Source of the DNA: Deinandra increscens subsp. villosa
Lineage: Eukaryota > Streptophyta > Magnoliopsida > Asterales > Asteraceae
Direction of reading: 5' to 3'
DNA length: 64,000 nucleotides
Assembly (NCBI GenBank): GCA_039602395.1
Contig: JBCNJP010000010.1
Span: forward strand, 37,494,895 to 37,558,894
Part shown: in pieces, positions 34,801 through 46,754 of the stretch
How the letters are laid out: each line of letters starts with the position of its first letter
Numbering within the stretch: the first letter of the stretch is position 1
Program-made: the position numbers and the translations under genes
Notes under the pieces: model-generated
Database searches by the model: none
The model's input: the letters and a program-made list of their open reading frames with translations, nothing else
What the model was told of the DNA's origin: nothing

Positions 34801-36374
34801 GGAGGAGGAGTATAACAGCAGCAGGTGTCTATGTTCCGTCCAGCAGTAGGTTGCGATGGGAGGTGGTGCGGCTGGGTGGTTGCTGGGCTGCCAAGAGGAA
34901 GAAGAGAGGGGCTGAGGTTGTTGGTTACGGTGGTGGATGTGGCAGTAGCTTGGGACGGTGGTGGGGGGTTTGTTGGCTGTCGAGAGATGGAGCAAGGAGG
35001 AGGGGAAGGGAGGCTATAGTGGTGTGGCTTGGTTGCTCACCGAGAACAAGAAGAATAGGAATGGGAGTGCTGGTTCATGGTTGTGGCGGCTGTGGTAGAT
35101 GGTGGTGGTGGCTGGAGTGGTTTTTCACGACAGAAGATGAAGAAAATGAGAGGGATGAGGGGCTGATTACGTGAGGGGTAAGAGGGAGAGAGTGAACTTG
35201 AGTGTTTGAGTGTGGATGAGGTTAAGTTGGTGAATGCATGAGAGTGTAGGGTGAGTTGGTGGTGAACACAATGGGCAAATCATCTCCATAGTACAAGAAT
35301 ATTATTTGTGATGATGAAGAAAGATGTGTCTTCATCAAACATCACAATTAGTCTAACAAATATATCTAGTTAAATCTTTTATAAATCTTAGATGGTAGAT
35401 GATTTGTTTTAATAAAAAGTTTGTCATGTTTTATAAAAGTGTGTTATGTATTGTAAATGTTTATAAAACATAAGGTTATTTGAGGTGAAATAATCCACAA
35501 GTTTTATAATTTAGTCCATGTATAGAGATTATACAAGTATATGACAAATTTTATAAAAAAAAAAAAGAATAACTGGTAGAAAGTATTATAAAAAATTATA
35601 CAAGTTGATGGGCTTAAATTTTAAAAATAAACTCATTGGGCTTTGGACTTTATATTGGGACAATTGTTTAGAGAAAAAAATGTAATTGGGCCCGTTTGTC
35701 GGTAATGGGCCATACGGGTCCAAACGGGGCACCGCTTCGAGGCCCGGACCCGTTATGTGTCGGTTTGCTTTTCGGAACGCCACGATCATCTGGGTTATCA
35801 AGTTTGAGTGACGGGTCGAAGTTTCGGGTTCGGTTTCATTGTTTTCGGCTTATTGGGCCTAAGGGCCCAAGTTGGGCGCAATCGGTTGATCGGATGGAGT
35901 TTGACTTAAATCTTGACAACGATTTCAGTTTGTGATGTTTTTATTTCAAAAAAATAATTATTTAGGTCGGTTATAACAGTTTTTCAAAAATCAGTCATAT
36001 TTTTCAGTTTTTCGCACGGTTTAGGGTTTACGTTTTTCAGTTTGTCAGTTCGCGATAGTTTTAAGCTCGACCGTTCAGATTGTTTAAAACCGAATAGTTT
36101 TAGACAATTGATCGCTTATCAGTTTGCCGTGTCGGTTATATAAACGTTTTATATATTTATAATTGAAGTTCCATGCTTAATACATGAGATCTCTATGCAT
36201 TTAACGGGTATACGCTTCTAGTACAAACGTAGAATTTGATTTACGTCATCAGTTAATGGTCAGGCACAGTAATTTAACAGTTTAATAGTAATCAGATCAG
36301 ATAAAGCACAATTAATACTTAATTAATAGTCAAAGTAAAACGGTTTGACCTGAATATTCGGACTAGGTGTCACA
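31818..36374 (-). mobile_element. Element A 5' LTR (about 4.56 kb)
   Basis: The minus strand starts TGTGACACCTAGTCCG at 36374 and ends CCGGGGTGTGACA at 31818. The 3' third (31830-32700) is recognisably the same family as the LTR of element D (53211-53990): shared phrases include TAGATCTATTCACTAG and the GGTTTAGGACTC context. The distal 3 kb is copy 2 of the direct repeat. GC-rich sequence at 34690-35170, with Gly/Arg/Trp-rich chance frames, is part of the LTR and no gene is called. An LTR of this size is at the long end for Ty3/gypsy. Confidence 0.75.
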
Positions 36375-36463
36375 TTGGACTTGTATACTAGTATAACTCA
36401 TAACTAACTTGACTAATAACATGCATTCACCTAATCAAATAGTCACATACTCATGTTCATGTA
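33445..36463 (-). repeat. 3-kb direct repeat, copy 2
   Basis: Matches 12998-16030. It covers the distal part of element A's 5' LTR plus 89 bp of the sequence into which A inserted. The shared outer flank shows that copy 1 was duplicated from this locus or its homologue. Confidence 0.75.
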
Positions 36464-37247
36464 TTTCGTAACTTCGACTAGTTATTTATTTTTCCCGAAA
36501 ATATATATTTACCGCATACAAGCAAATTACCTAGAAATATCACATGGTCTACTCATGTTAGTCCATGTGGATCATCAAACAATATATTCCAAGTCATAAC
36601 ATGAGATCCAAACCACATGCATGTATGTCATTTATATTCCGACGAATAAAAATAAATAATATTTTTACATAATTAATTTCCCTATGTTAAACTGCATGCA
36701 CTCTATCATTCATAATGCAACTTTATGATGTTAGCTTCGGGCTCGGGATTTGCTCGCGTGATTCTTCTAACTATTCTACCGTCGTTGTCATTTCCACGAC
36801 TTCCTCTAGCCATTTCCTATATTAAGATGAGTGACATTTTAGGATTTATGTGACGTAGGGTTTCCAAGTTTTGAATACATGATAAACAGATAAGCGCAGA
36901 CGTCAATACGTTTATTTATATATAATGTCTTCAAAACTTATCTACATCTATTCACATGCATCCTTTGTGTCCACATCCTAACATCAAAATAAAATATCTC
37001 GCACTTGGCCATATAATAACCAGTGCTTAGGATATACTTATATAGTTAATACCAAATTGCAGTAGCTAATTGCAATTGGGTATTTTCCATACTCATATAT
37101 CCTAAGTCCCTGTCCATTATATTCCTAATGCACATTCTACCCATGGGCATAACTATCAATACTGGCATTTGTCTCATCTTACTTGGCTTTCCCAGAGTCC
37201 TAGTTTAAGTCTAGACACTGCAATAGTATCTAAATCTCTTAAACCAA
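36464..37247 (-). pseudogene. Element C internal 5' region with gag-start remnant
   Basis: On the minus strand, downstream of the primer site, an ATG near 36812 opens MARGSRGNDNDGRIVRRITR and stops after about 35 codons; then no further coding sequence is visible. The region is interrupted by element A's LTR at 36374. It is the 5' untranslated part and gag start of another Ty3/gypsy element. The basic gag-like N-terminus is suggestive only. Confidence 0.5.
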
Positions 37248-37261
37248 GGCTCTGATACCAA
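37248..37261 (-). promoter_or_regulatory. Element C primer binding site
   Basis: The minus strand reads TTGGTATCAGAGCC, two bases after the LTR end GGGCGTCACA. It marks a third independent Ty3/gypsy element in this orientation. Confidence 0.85.
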
Positions 37262-37263
37262 CT

Positions 37264-39575
37264 TGTGACGCCCACTCCCAGACTTGGCCCTAGGAGCGGT
37301 CACGCATCGGACTTACTCATGAACACAAGGTACAACAGAGATAACTAAAGCAGCGGAAATAAAAACTTTTATTCATATGCCAAGTATTACATAGTAAGAG
37401 AGACAAATACAAAAGAGAAATAAACATCTCCACGCCAGTTTTCAGAAATGTCTTCTCTTGATAGCTTGACATTGTCTTGATAGTATATGCCACCTAGTTC
37501 CTGCTCACATCTCAGCCTTCCCTTTTCGATCCGAAGGTCCAGCCTCATCTGACATACATAACTTAACAAGTCAGCTTACGCTGGTGAGTTCTACGTTTTG
37601 GGAAAACTTTACCTTTCGAAGGCACTTAGGTTTGTCAAACACATTTCTGCAATTAGACAATCAAACACAAAGCATATAGCACATATATTCACATATTCTA
37701 ACCTTGTGAATAAACTAACCTTCTGTTGCTTTGTCATCCTTGTCTCATATTAAATTTTATCTTAGGGAAATAGTGTTTCTACTTGCTTTACGAACACATC
37801 GTGTAGCAATGGTCCCTTTAGTTTTGACACTATATAGCTTTGACGCTATCTGGCTTTGACGCCACTTTAGCTTTGACGCTTTCTGGCTTTGACGCCGCTT
37901 GGTTTTGACACCATTGGGACAACACTATTTAACTTCTTGTTTCAGAAGCCCCTTACCCACCAATCTTTTCTCGATTACCATCATTAATCTATTCTACTAG
38001 AAACATCGAAATGGCAATTTATCTTCCTCTAATCATCACCATACAATCAATACATATAACATGCAATTATATCAATTGAGAGTATTTTCACAGAACGTTA
38101 TGTATATCAGCCCAAAATGGTTTAAAACATTTAAACAATTTAAAAGAGGGCTCATAGAACTCACCTTAGCTTTGCAAAGCTATTATTCTTGGGTTAAGTT
38201 CTTGTGAATCAGTTTCTTAATGCCTTTAATGTAATGTCCCTATCAAGACATCCTAAATGTTACAAATCACATTTAAGAATTACCTCATTATCCAAAACCC
38301 AACTTTTTATTGGTTTAATACCCTTAATAGTCAAAATGACCATTTTGCCCCTTTTACATATTTTGTTATATCTTTATCAATTCTTTGCTCCTTAACGTTT
38401 ACCGCTCGTGTTTCCTCATGACCGATCATTTGGCGGAATTACTATGAGGAATAGTCACGGGGTTTGGAATTTGGTGACGATCGTTACCGGCCGTGTAGGC
38501 GTCATTGACGACCATGAGGCGGAATTACTACAATCGTTGCACCGAGTAATTTAATTATAAATTACCAAAATTTGAACTCATATATACTTAATATATATGT
38601 AAACATGTTACCATACCAAATTTCAAGTCCCCATACCTTCCGGATTATTTTATATTAAATATCCATATTCCGAAACCCTAATTACCCATTTTTCTCGTTT
38701 CTATAGAAAAACTCATTTTTATACAGAACCATCTTAGAGTATTATCCATTATGACATTTTATAATATCCCTTAAAACGGCAAAGCTTAATTCAAAACCGT
38801 TTACTCGATTTGGGCAAAACAATGTCGTGAAAACCCTAATCTTGACCCGTTTCCAAAACTCATACCAAACCTTCACCAATTCTGAAATAAACTTAGGGCT
38901 TTCTTAAAACACATCAAATTAGGATTACCTACCAAAATTCAGAGCTTAATTCCCATCCGATCATCCAATTTTACCCAAACAAGCTCAAGAACCCTAATTT
39001 GAGCATAGTTTTGAAAGTCATACTTAGAGATTGATTTAGCCAAAACTGAAAGAGATTATTTTAGACCTTACCTAATAATGCTTGACTGCAGAAATTCGGA
39101 TCTTAACTCTTCACCGTTTGAGAGAATTCGATCGATCAAGGTTCTGCGTTTTCTAGGGTTTTTTAGAGAGTTTTTGGATGAAGAATTCATGAATTGGTGC
39201 TCAAATCTGATGAATTCGACCTCTATATATAGCCATGACCTGCGCCTTGATGTCTTAACACGTTCCCTAGTGACTAAGCTCTTGAAAACGACACGTGGAT
39301 AGCTCTAAAAGTCGAAAACGTGGCTCAAATCACGACCAAACACGTTTTCTGCACTGTTAGGTGGCCCGCGTATCGCGCCAACTGGCTCTGGGTTCTTCGC
39401 GATACGCCTGGCAACTTTGGCTGAATGACAGTTTTGGTCCCTGTACTTTTTATTTGCATTTCAGCCCCCTAACTTCTACCAAACTGTTATTTTATGTACC
39501 GAACTATTATAAAACATGTTTAATAAAGTTTCTAAGTCTCGGGACACCCTCGATGATATACGTATATATACGTAT
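37264..39575 (-). mobile_element. Element C 5' LTR (partial, enters gap)
   Basis: The minus-strand LTR end is CGTCACA at 37264. At least 2.3 kb continues to the right into the N run without a clear start. It holds a short minisatellite at 37818-37916 and GC-rich phrases near 39360-39420 (CGCGTATCGCGCC, GCGATACGCC). Small frames such as 39078-39302 show no domain. Confidence 0.65.
37818..37916 (+). repeat. Minisatellite of about 20-bp units
   Basis: Six imperfect units of the form CTGGCTTTGACGCCACTTTAG (GTTTTGACAC, GCTTTGACGC, GCTTTGACGCC, GCTTTGACGC, GCTTTGACGCC, GTTTTGACACC) follow one another inside the LTR of element C. Confidence 0.75.
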
Positions 39576-40075
39576 NNNNNNNNNNNNNNNNNNNNNNNNN
39601 NNNNNNNNNNNNNNNNNNNNNNNNNNNNNNNNNNNNNNNNNNNNNNNNNNNNNNNNNNNNNNNNNNNNNNNNNNNNNNNNNNNNNNNNNNNNNNNNNNNN
39701 NNNNNNNNNNNNNNNNNNNNNNNNNNNNNNNNNNNNNNNNNNNNNNNNNNNNNNNNNNNNNNNNNNNNNNNNNNNNNNNNNNNNNNNNNNNNNNNNNNNN
39801 NNNNNNNNNNNNNNNNNNNNNNNNNNNNNNNNNNNNNNNNNNNNNNNNNNNNNNNNNNNNNNNNNNNNNNNNNNNNNNNNNNNNNNNNNNNNNNNNNNNN
39901 NNNNNNNNNNNNNNNNNNNNNNNNNNNNNNNNNNNNNNNNNNNNNNNNNNNNNNNNNNNNNNNNNNNNNNNNNNNNNNNNNNNNNNNNNNNNNNNNNNNN
40001 NNNNNNNNNNNNNNNNNNNNNNNNNNNNNNNNNNNNNNNNNNNNNNNNNNNNNNNNNNNNNNNNNNNNNNNNNNN
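39576..40075. other. Assembly gap (500 N)
   Basis: Exactly 500 undetermined bases. It hides the left end of the MULE unit, the first exon(s) of its transposase gene and the start of element C's LTR. The true length is unknown. Confidence 0.99.
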
Positions 40076-43000
40076 TCCTGAAGCTAATCAAGAAGGTTTG
40101 AATATCATACAATTAAATGTTACAGCAACATAATAGTTATTTACATCACGATAAAATATATAAGTATTTTTTTCAATCAGGTGGTTTTATAATACTAGTG
40201 AAACTCATTCTTACATTACTGTAGCCGTGTATATATTACAATGCGTAATATACTATCCGATTAGACGTTTAATTTATTAATATAATTTAAGATCATAGTT
40301 ACACCAGTGTAACCGTGCCATATTTACCCTGATGTAACAGATTTTACTGTATTAACAAATTAATACTGTTTTAATTTTTTCCTACACACATTTCATATTG
40401 TCTAACGTTTATTTTTTCTTATATTTAGAATCTATTGGATGTACTTTCTATGATTCACCGAATGGGACTCGGTACTGGATCCCTAGTGTGCCATCTGAAT
40501 CTAAACCTAAGCAGCATAGCAAATTTGATTCTTGGGAGAATGCATATGCTTTTTACGAAGCCTATGCAGAGCAAGCTGGTTTTTCAACAAAACTGGCTCA
40601 GAGTAAGAAACAAAAGAAAACGGGAAAAGTAACAATGAGATACCTTTCCTGTTCAAGAGGGGCTAAACCCACTTCAAAAGAGAAAGATGAAGTTGATTCG
40701 ACAGAGATATCTCCAACTCGCCTTACTATCTTTAAAAGGACTGATTGCAAAGCAATCATGAAAATAAGAGTTGTAAAGAATACAACTCAGTGGGAGGTAT
40801 TTAGGTTTAATGAGGCACATAATCACGGTCTGCTTACTCAAGACAACTTGGATTTCTTGAGGAAACGTCGAAAGCTCACCTTTTGTGAACAAGAGTTTAT
40901 TAATAAATGTCGTTTGGCAAGAATTGGTCCAACAAAAGCTCATACTCTTCAAGTTGCATTGAAAGGGGGCCACCACAATGTACGCGGTACCAAAAATGAT
41001 TTCAAAAATTGGTCAAGAGATAATAATGGTTATATTGGGAAAAGGGATGCTCAAATGTTTGTCGACAAAATGTTAGAGCGGTCTAAGAACCTTGAGAACT
41101 TTTCTTTTAATTACTTGGCTCATGACAAGAAGATTAGATGCCTTTTTTGGGCCGATGATGTCTCAAAGCGTAATTATAAGGTTTTTGGTGATGTATTCGC
41201 ATTTGATGCAACATATGATACAAATCTGTAAGTTTTTTTGTCCAAATTTTTATTTAAAGAATATATTTTTTTTTGTATTCATGTTTTCCTTAACCACACA
41301 ACCATTTTTTTAACGTACAAAATGGTTTTTGTTCCTTTACCCGGTGTAGACCATCACAAAAAATGTGTTACATTCGGTGCTGGATTGTTGTCAGCTGAAA
41401 CCACTAAGTGCTACTCATGGTTACTTGAAAAGTTTTTGGAGGCTCATCATCGTAAGCAACCAACAATTATATTAACCAATCAAGATCCCGCTATGAAAGC
41501 CGTAGTTAAAGCTGTGTTCGATGATACTGTTCATCGTCTATGTACATGGCACATCACTCAAAAACTTCCATTGAAGGTCGGTCATTTAAACTATATGAAC
41601 AGTTCTTTATTTTCAAATGTTTTCATTATTTATTCCTGTCTTACATGCATGTAACAATCATGCTTTTTATCTTTTTTTTTTGTTAGTTAACCCACATATG
41701 TATAAATATATTACAACAATGTAATTTAGTACAGCAACGTATATTTGCATTTGTTTAAAAAAATTACATCTAATCTGAGTATCTATTTCAGGTTTGTGGA
41801 GATGTATTAAAGAATACAAAACTTCGCGCAGAGTTCCACAAACTAGTTTGGAACGTGTATAGCAAACCTGAAACGTTTGAAGAAAGATAGAAGTCGCTAC
41901 TGGAGAGGTACAATTTACAGGATCACGAGTGGCTTGGTAAAATGTATCACAAACGACGGAAATGGGTCCCGGGATATTTTCGCCATTTACCCATGTGTTG
42001 CCTAATGAAGACAACTTCAGTATGCGAGAGTTCAAATCATCTTTTTAAGGTGAATTCATCTCCAACAAACAATCTTGTTCAATTCCTCCTTTGCTTTGAT
42101 TTGATTTTAGACGGTCAAAGATATCAACAAAGGTCACTTGAAGTTCGTACCGAAGCAACTGTTCCTAAATTCAAATGTGAGTCCCTGATTGAACGTCATG
42201 CTGCTAGGATATACACAAGAGACGTTTTTAAGGACGTCCAAAATGAGATCAAGAGGTCAGAGAAAACTTGCTACATAGCAGAGTGTAACACCGTTGATGG
42301 TATTCACAGCTTTCAAGTTTGTCATCAGGATGTTAGATTGGATATCCTCAACGAATTCACTGTACGTTTAATTAATTATTAAGCTTTTTTTATAAATATT
42401 TTGTTCGTACATGTTACATTAATGTAACTTTTTTCCCAGGTTTCTTTTGACAAGTCTGATAGAACTATTACATGCTCATGCATGGGGTTCAAACGTATCG
42501 GTTACCTTTGTCGGCATGCTTTCTGTGTTTTCAGACACCATAAAGTTTATGAGATTCTTGATCAGTACATCACCCCTCGTTGGACAAGAAACGTGTTACC
42601 AAGTTCCGTGTTCAGCATTACAAATCGTTATGGGATCGACCAATCTAAAAATGGTATACTCAGACATCGTGTGCTCGATAACATTCAACAATGCATTGAT
42701 CGTTTGCGGTCTGATGAAGGAAGGCTACTATTACTTGATAAGGAGGTTCAAATGATCAAAGATAAAATATTCAATGAATTACCTATTGATGCATCCAGCA
42801 ACAGTAAACAGACTGTAATACAAGAGCTGAACTCGATCAACGACCCACAAGAAGTTAATCTTGAACCACCCCCAGGAATAAGGAACAAAGGATCTGGTAC
42901 AGCAAAGCGGCTAAGGGGACCCGGTGAGAAAGCAATTGAGATAATTGACAAGCCGTTAAAGAATTGTAATTACTGTAAACAAAAGGTCAAAAATCATGAC

Positions 43001-43156
43001 TCTCGTAATTGCCCAAAGAGAAAGGCTGACCTAGAGGAATTGAAAAAGCTTAAGGAATGTCAACTTAAGAAAAAGGCAAAGACAAACGATGAGGTTTCTG
43101 AAGAGACTCCCGGAGATTCAACAGAAGATACTTCCGATGAAGATTTTCGTGGTTGA
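40076..43156 (+). pseudogene. FAR1/FRS-type Mutator-like (MULE) transposase gene, damaged, 5' end in gap
   Basis: Exon pieces: 40076-40095 (partial), 40429-41227, 41315-41576, 41792-42361, 42440-43156; phases agree at every join. A FAR1-type N-terminal domain (SWENAYAFYEAYAEQAGFSTKL..., CKAIMKIRV, FNEAHNHGLL) is followed by the MULE transposase core: FDATYDTN (Asp 41205-41207), PGVDHHKKCVTFGAGLLSAE, TNQDPAMKAV (Asp 41484-41486), LCTWHI, then CESSNH, a candidate third acidic residue. A SWIM zinc finger (C-S-C..L-C-R-H, 42473-42517), a CCHC-like knuckle (CNYC...HDSRNC, about 42967-43014) and an acidic tail follow. A TAG at 41888-41890 replaces a codon that is Trp in relatives. Such proteins cut and paste MULE DNA in the nucleus; domesticated forms are light-signalling factors. 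The stop and a defective splice acceptor argue for a dead copy. Confidence 0.88.
41228..41314 (+). other. Transposase intron with GT...AC ends
   Basis: The donor is CT|GTAAGT at 41228. For the next exon to continue in frame (DTNL-YKMVFVPL) the intron must end at 41314, where the last two bases are AC rather than AG. The only AG in between (about 41262) would lead to a stop. Either the acceptor has mutated or a non-canonical site is used. Confidence 0.6.
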
Positions 43157-44195
43157 TTTGATCAAGTATGATTTGCAACAAATTTTTTTTTCCTTTCGAG
43201 CTACTTAATGTTAACTCAATTCCCATTGATGACATTCTTCTTGTTAACATTTTTAATATGGCTATAGAAATTGCTCTATGTTTATTTTTTAAGTACCTAA
43301 ATATATTGTATTCAAATTCATCTACATAAAATGAAAACAACATTGTAACATCACTTCGTATTTGTGAGTCTAACCATTATAAATTTTATATTTACATTAC
43401 GATTTCCCATTATCACTCTTGAATTTTCTTCACATGAACACCATATAACACATTTATTACTCACAATTTCATAGATACATAAAATTATATACTTGTAACA
43501 TACGCTTACTTACAGCATATTTGTATGATTTTTATTACAACGATGAAACAATTACTATACATTTACTTCATTACAGTTAAATACCCCACATGCATTTACT
43601 TGGACTTACTTATAGCATATTTAAAAGATTTCTTGCTTACAGCGGTGTAACAGTTTCTACAACTGTAGATTGCTTTTAATTTACTCCAGTTAAATACCAC
43701 AATTTATTGTTACTACGTTGAAACAGTTTCTATAACTGGACTACCTTTAATTTAATACCGTTAAATTAAACACATGCATGGGCATTCTTTTTTTCCATTA
43801 ATCTATTAGCATATTTAAAAAAAAATTTGGTTACTGCGGTGTAACAGTCTATACTACTGTGGATTGCTTTTAACTTACTGCAGTTAAATACCACAATTTT
43901 TTGTTACAATCTTGAAACAGTTTCTATGGAAAATAACCTGTTGTAACAAAAACTAACAGTACTTGCATTACTTCTGTCAATGCACATAGGGAAATTAAAA
44001 TATGTCATTCACATGTTCACTGCAGACACGTCACGATAAGTTGATAAAAACAAATAAAAAACATCTTGTTGATGTTACCAAGTTTAATTCACATGTTCAA
44101 AAGACAACAAAACAAAACAAAACCAAAACATAATTTATCAAAGCAAAAAGTTTTGTTGCATAACATCAACATCAGTAAACCAACTTTTTTGATGT
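43157..44195. repeat. Spacer between convergent genes, with about 190-bp repeat
   Basis: Non-coding. A unit with AGCATATTTAAA...GGTGTAACAG...GATTGCTTTTAA...CAGTTAAATACCACAATTT begins near 43615 and again near 43807, with a more diverged copy near 43515. It separates the 3' ends of the transposase (plus) and protease (minus) genes. Confidence 0.55.
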
Positions 44196-46297
44196 TCATA
44201 TGTTATTCATCTTGTAAAAGTCTTCTGCCTCCCATTCAACTCTACCTTTGTGGCTATTCGCATCACTTGTTAAAATCTTGCAAACGTATTTCCTTCTCAA
44301 TGAATTGATCATCCGTTGTTTAGCTTGTTTTCCTTTTGGAAACCCACAATTAAACTCCTTTCCCTTACTCCCATTGAACATCTCCATATGCCTCATCATG
44401 AAAACACCACAATCATTGTAGTTGTTACTTGTGCTCCACCCAATAGTAAGCTTCTCCGGCAAAACCTTTTCAATCTCCTTCAATTTGGGATGTTGCACCT
44501 TCTTAAGGTAGTTCAAAAATACATATTTCTGGGTAAATAATTAAGCAAAGTGAGTCAAAGAAGTATAATACGTAGCCAATTTTAAAAAATACAAAAAAAA
44601 ACTTACCAATTTACAAACTGTACTTTTTTCAGCATACACACCATCTTCTTTCATACTGACGTTGCTACTATCCCAGTTATCAATTATAACTATCCTCGGA
44701 ATCTTTAACTCAAAACATACCAGATAGTAATGAGCAGCTTCCAGTACCGGGAACATTGCTATATCCACATCAAATAGGTTTTGCAAACCTTTGTTCCCAT
44801 GACAAGCTTTTTCCAGATGTTCAAAAAAAGGTCTATTCATCTGATCCTTGTCCTCATTTGTACTCTCAACAATCAAATCAGTCTAATTAAAAAAAACAAG
44901 TTAGTCATATACAATTAACCAAGTTGAACTAGTTACAATAGTGTAATTTATTATGTATGTTACATTACAGTCCTAACTTCAGTACTTATATATCATATAG
45001 ACGTGTTACAATATTTGTAACATATATGCTACATTATAGTACTAAGTTCAGTACTGTAAGATCATACCATTGAGAAATACTAACAATAATGTAACTTATA
45101 TGTATGATACATTTCACTGCTAAGTTCAGTACTAATATATCACATTGGCAATTAACAACAATGTAACTTATATGTATGTTACATTACAGAACTATGTTCA
45201 GTACTCCTATATCATTTACACAAGTTACAATAATGTAACATATTTGAATGTTACATTACAGTACTAAGTTCAGCACTAATAAATCATATAAGTATGTTAC
45301 GGTAATACAGCAATAGTCAAAATTAATAAATTCTATCAGAATATAACTGTAATGAAAATTTGCACTACTCACTGTACTTTAGGTAGATTTTCAAATTTTG
45401 GACTTACAAACAGAGTGCCGAATATAAGCCTTATCAGTGAGGTATGATCCCTTTTTTTCTCCTCAAAATTCAATACGGATGCCCAAGCATCGATAACTTC
45501 ATTCATTACCCATGAATTAGTCTTCATCGTACAGAAGCATGACACCTTTACGCCACCAAGGTAATCATTCCCAAATATGTAGTCACTAAAAAACAAACAT
45601 TTTTATAGGTTTAATGTTACTACAGTATACACAAAATAGAAACTGTTTTCCTTTCCAAATTCATATCATCGAAGGAAAACCTCACTTGAAAATGTTCGAG
45701 GAGGACAATGATCTTCAATTTTATAAGTGGGATCAGCATCAGCCAACCTCTTCTGCTCGCTGTATGTAACAGTTAAACAAAGAATTTATCAGCAATGCTA
45801 CCAATACATACATGCATTTATATCATAAAAAATTGTCTACTAAATAATTATGTAACTTACACAGTGTCGATTGACCCTGCAAATATGTAATCCCAAACCT
45901 TCTTTTCTGCTTTCGTTACAGTTTTGCCTATATCGACTTTCCTCTGATTATATGGAGAGCATAAGCTGCTTGAAGCTTTCTTTGTCCTCTGAGGCTTCTT
46001 GCCGATTGTCTTTATTCTACCTTTGTGCCCGCTGTTTTCTTTCTCCTTTGTTGCATCCAATATTTGGGACATCCCGAGACTGTAATTTGGTCCTTCCATC
46101 GACTTTAATTTAGACTCCAACTGGAACTTACTAATTTTCGACCACGCCTCATCATAAACAATGCTTTTAACTGATGCAAAATTCTGTTCTATTTCATCAG
46201 TCATTATTATTGTTGTTTGTGTAAACGCACCAGGAACACCTCCAGGAACCACTGATATAGTAGGTGTAACCATAGATGGTACACTATCATTACCATT
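44196..46297 (-). pseudogene. Ulp1-like (C48) cysteine protease, C-terminal catalytic part
   Basis: Minus-strand exon pieces with good splice borders: 46297-45861, 45759-45686, 45585-45408, 44882-44607 and 44528-44196 (stop). The 44882-44607 piece has the catalytic His (EAAHYYLVCFEL, codon 44732-44730) and Asp (IDNWDSS, 44672-44670 or 44681-44679); the last exon has the Cys (YNDCGVFMMRHME, codon 44411-44409). His-Asp-Cys in this order and spacing is the SUMO-protease-like C48 fold. The upstream piece ends WDYIFAGSIDTV. All junctions are in phase except 45686/45585, which is off by one, so a small indel or an unseen exon lies there. The family cuts SUMO/ubiquitin-like proteins; TE-borne members have unknown targets. 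It is convergent with the transposase. Confidence 0.82.
44930..45310 (-). repeat. Intronic tandem repeat of about 70 bp, five imperfect units
   Basis: Repeated block: AATGTAACTTATATGTATGTTACATTACAGTACTAAGTTCAGTACTAATATATCA with variation, inside the intron between the 45408 and 44882 exon borders. Each unit carries a GTTACAT/ATGTAAC pair. Confidence 0.75.
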
Positions 46298-46754
46298 CTG
46301 TAATTAATTACAGCAAGGTAATAGTTACAACCAAATTTGAATTACATTCACGTATTCATTCAGGTAATAACAACATGTAATTACAGTATTAAACTTCCTA
46401 TAATTGTTTAAGTTTCGGTTTCAAAAGCATTGTATTGTTACATTATAAATTTAAAATTACCAACGTCTCATATATTACATGATTGTAATACGTGTACTGA
46501 ACTTTTAATCATGTAACAGATTACATAACCTTAAGTATTTTTTACATTGTTTTATGTAACACATAACATTTTTAGAAAGGTCAACGAATAAACATACCGC
46601 TTGATCGTTTCCACTCCCACCTGGTGTCTTTGTTACATCTTCATTGGTGGAATCATCATTAAAAATTGACACCTAGTAATTAACACGTACAACAAAAAAA
46701 ACAAAAAAAAATAGTTAGTTAATTACAGTGATTGCTGTGTAAATGCTACAAATA
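46298..46754 (-). other. Protease gene introns, no clear exon
   Basis: AT-rich with many TGTAAC/GTTACA motifs. A short open piece near 46600-46670 (minus: FNDDSTNEDVTKTPGGSGND) has possible splice borders and may be a small exon joining the acidic segment to the 46297 exon. Confidence 0.4.

Noticed and set aside
39361..40133. Open frames across 39507-40133
   Set aside because: Same artefact at the second gap. Only the last 20 bases before the donor at 40096 were kept, as the partial transposase exon.
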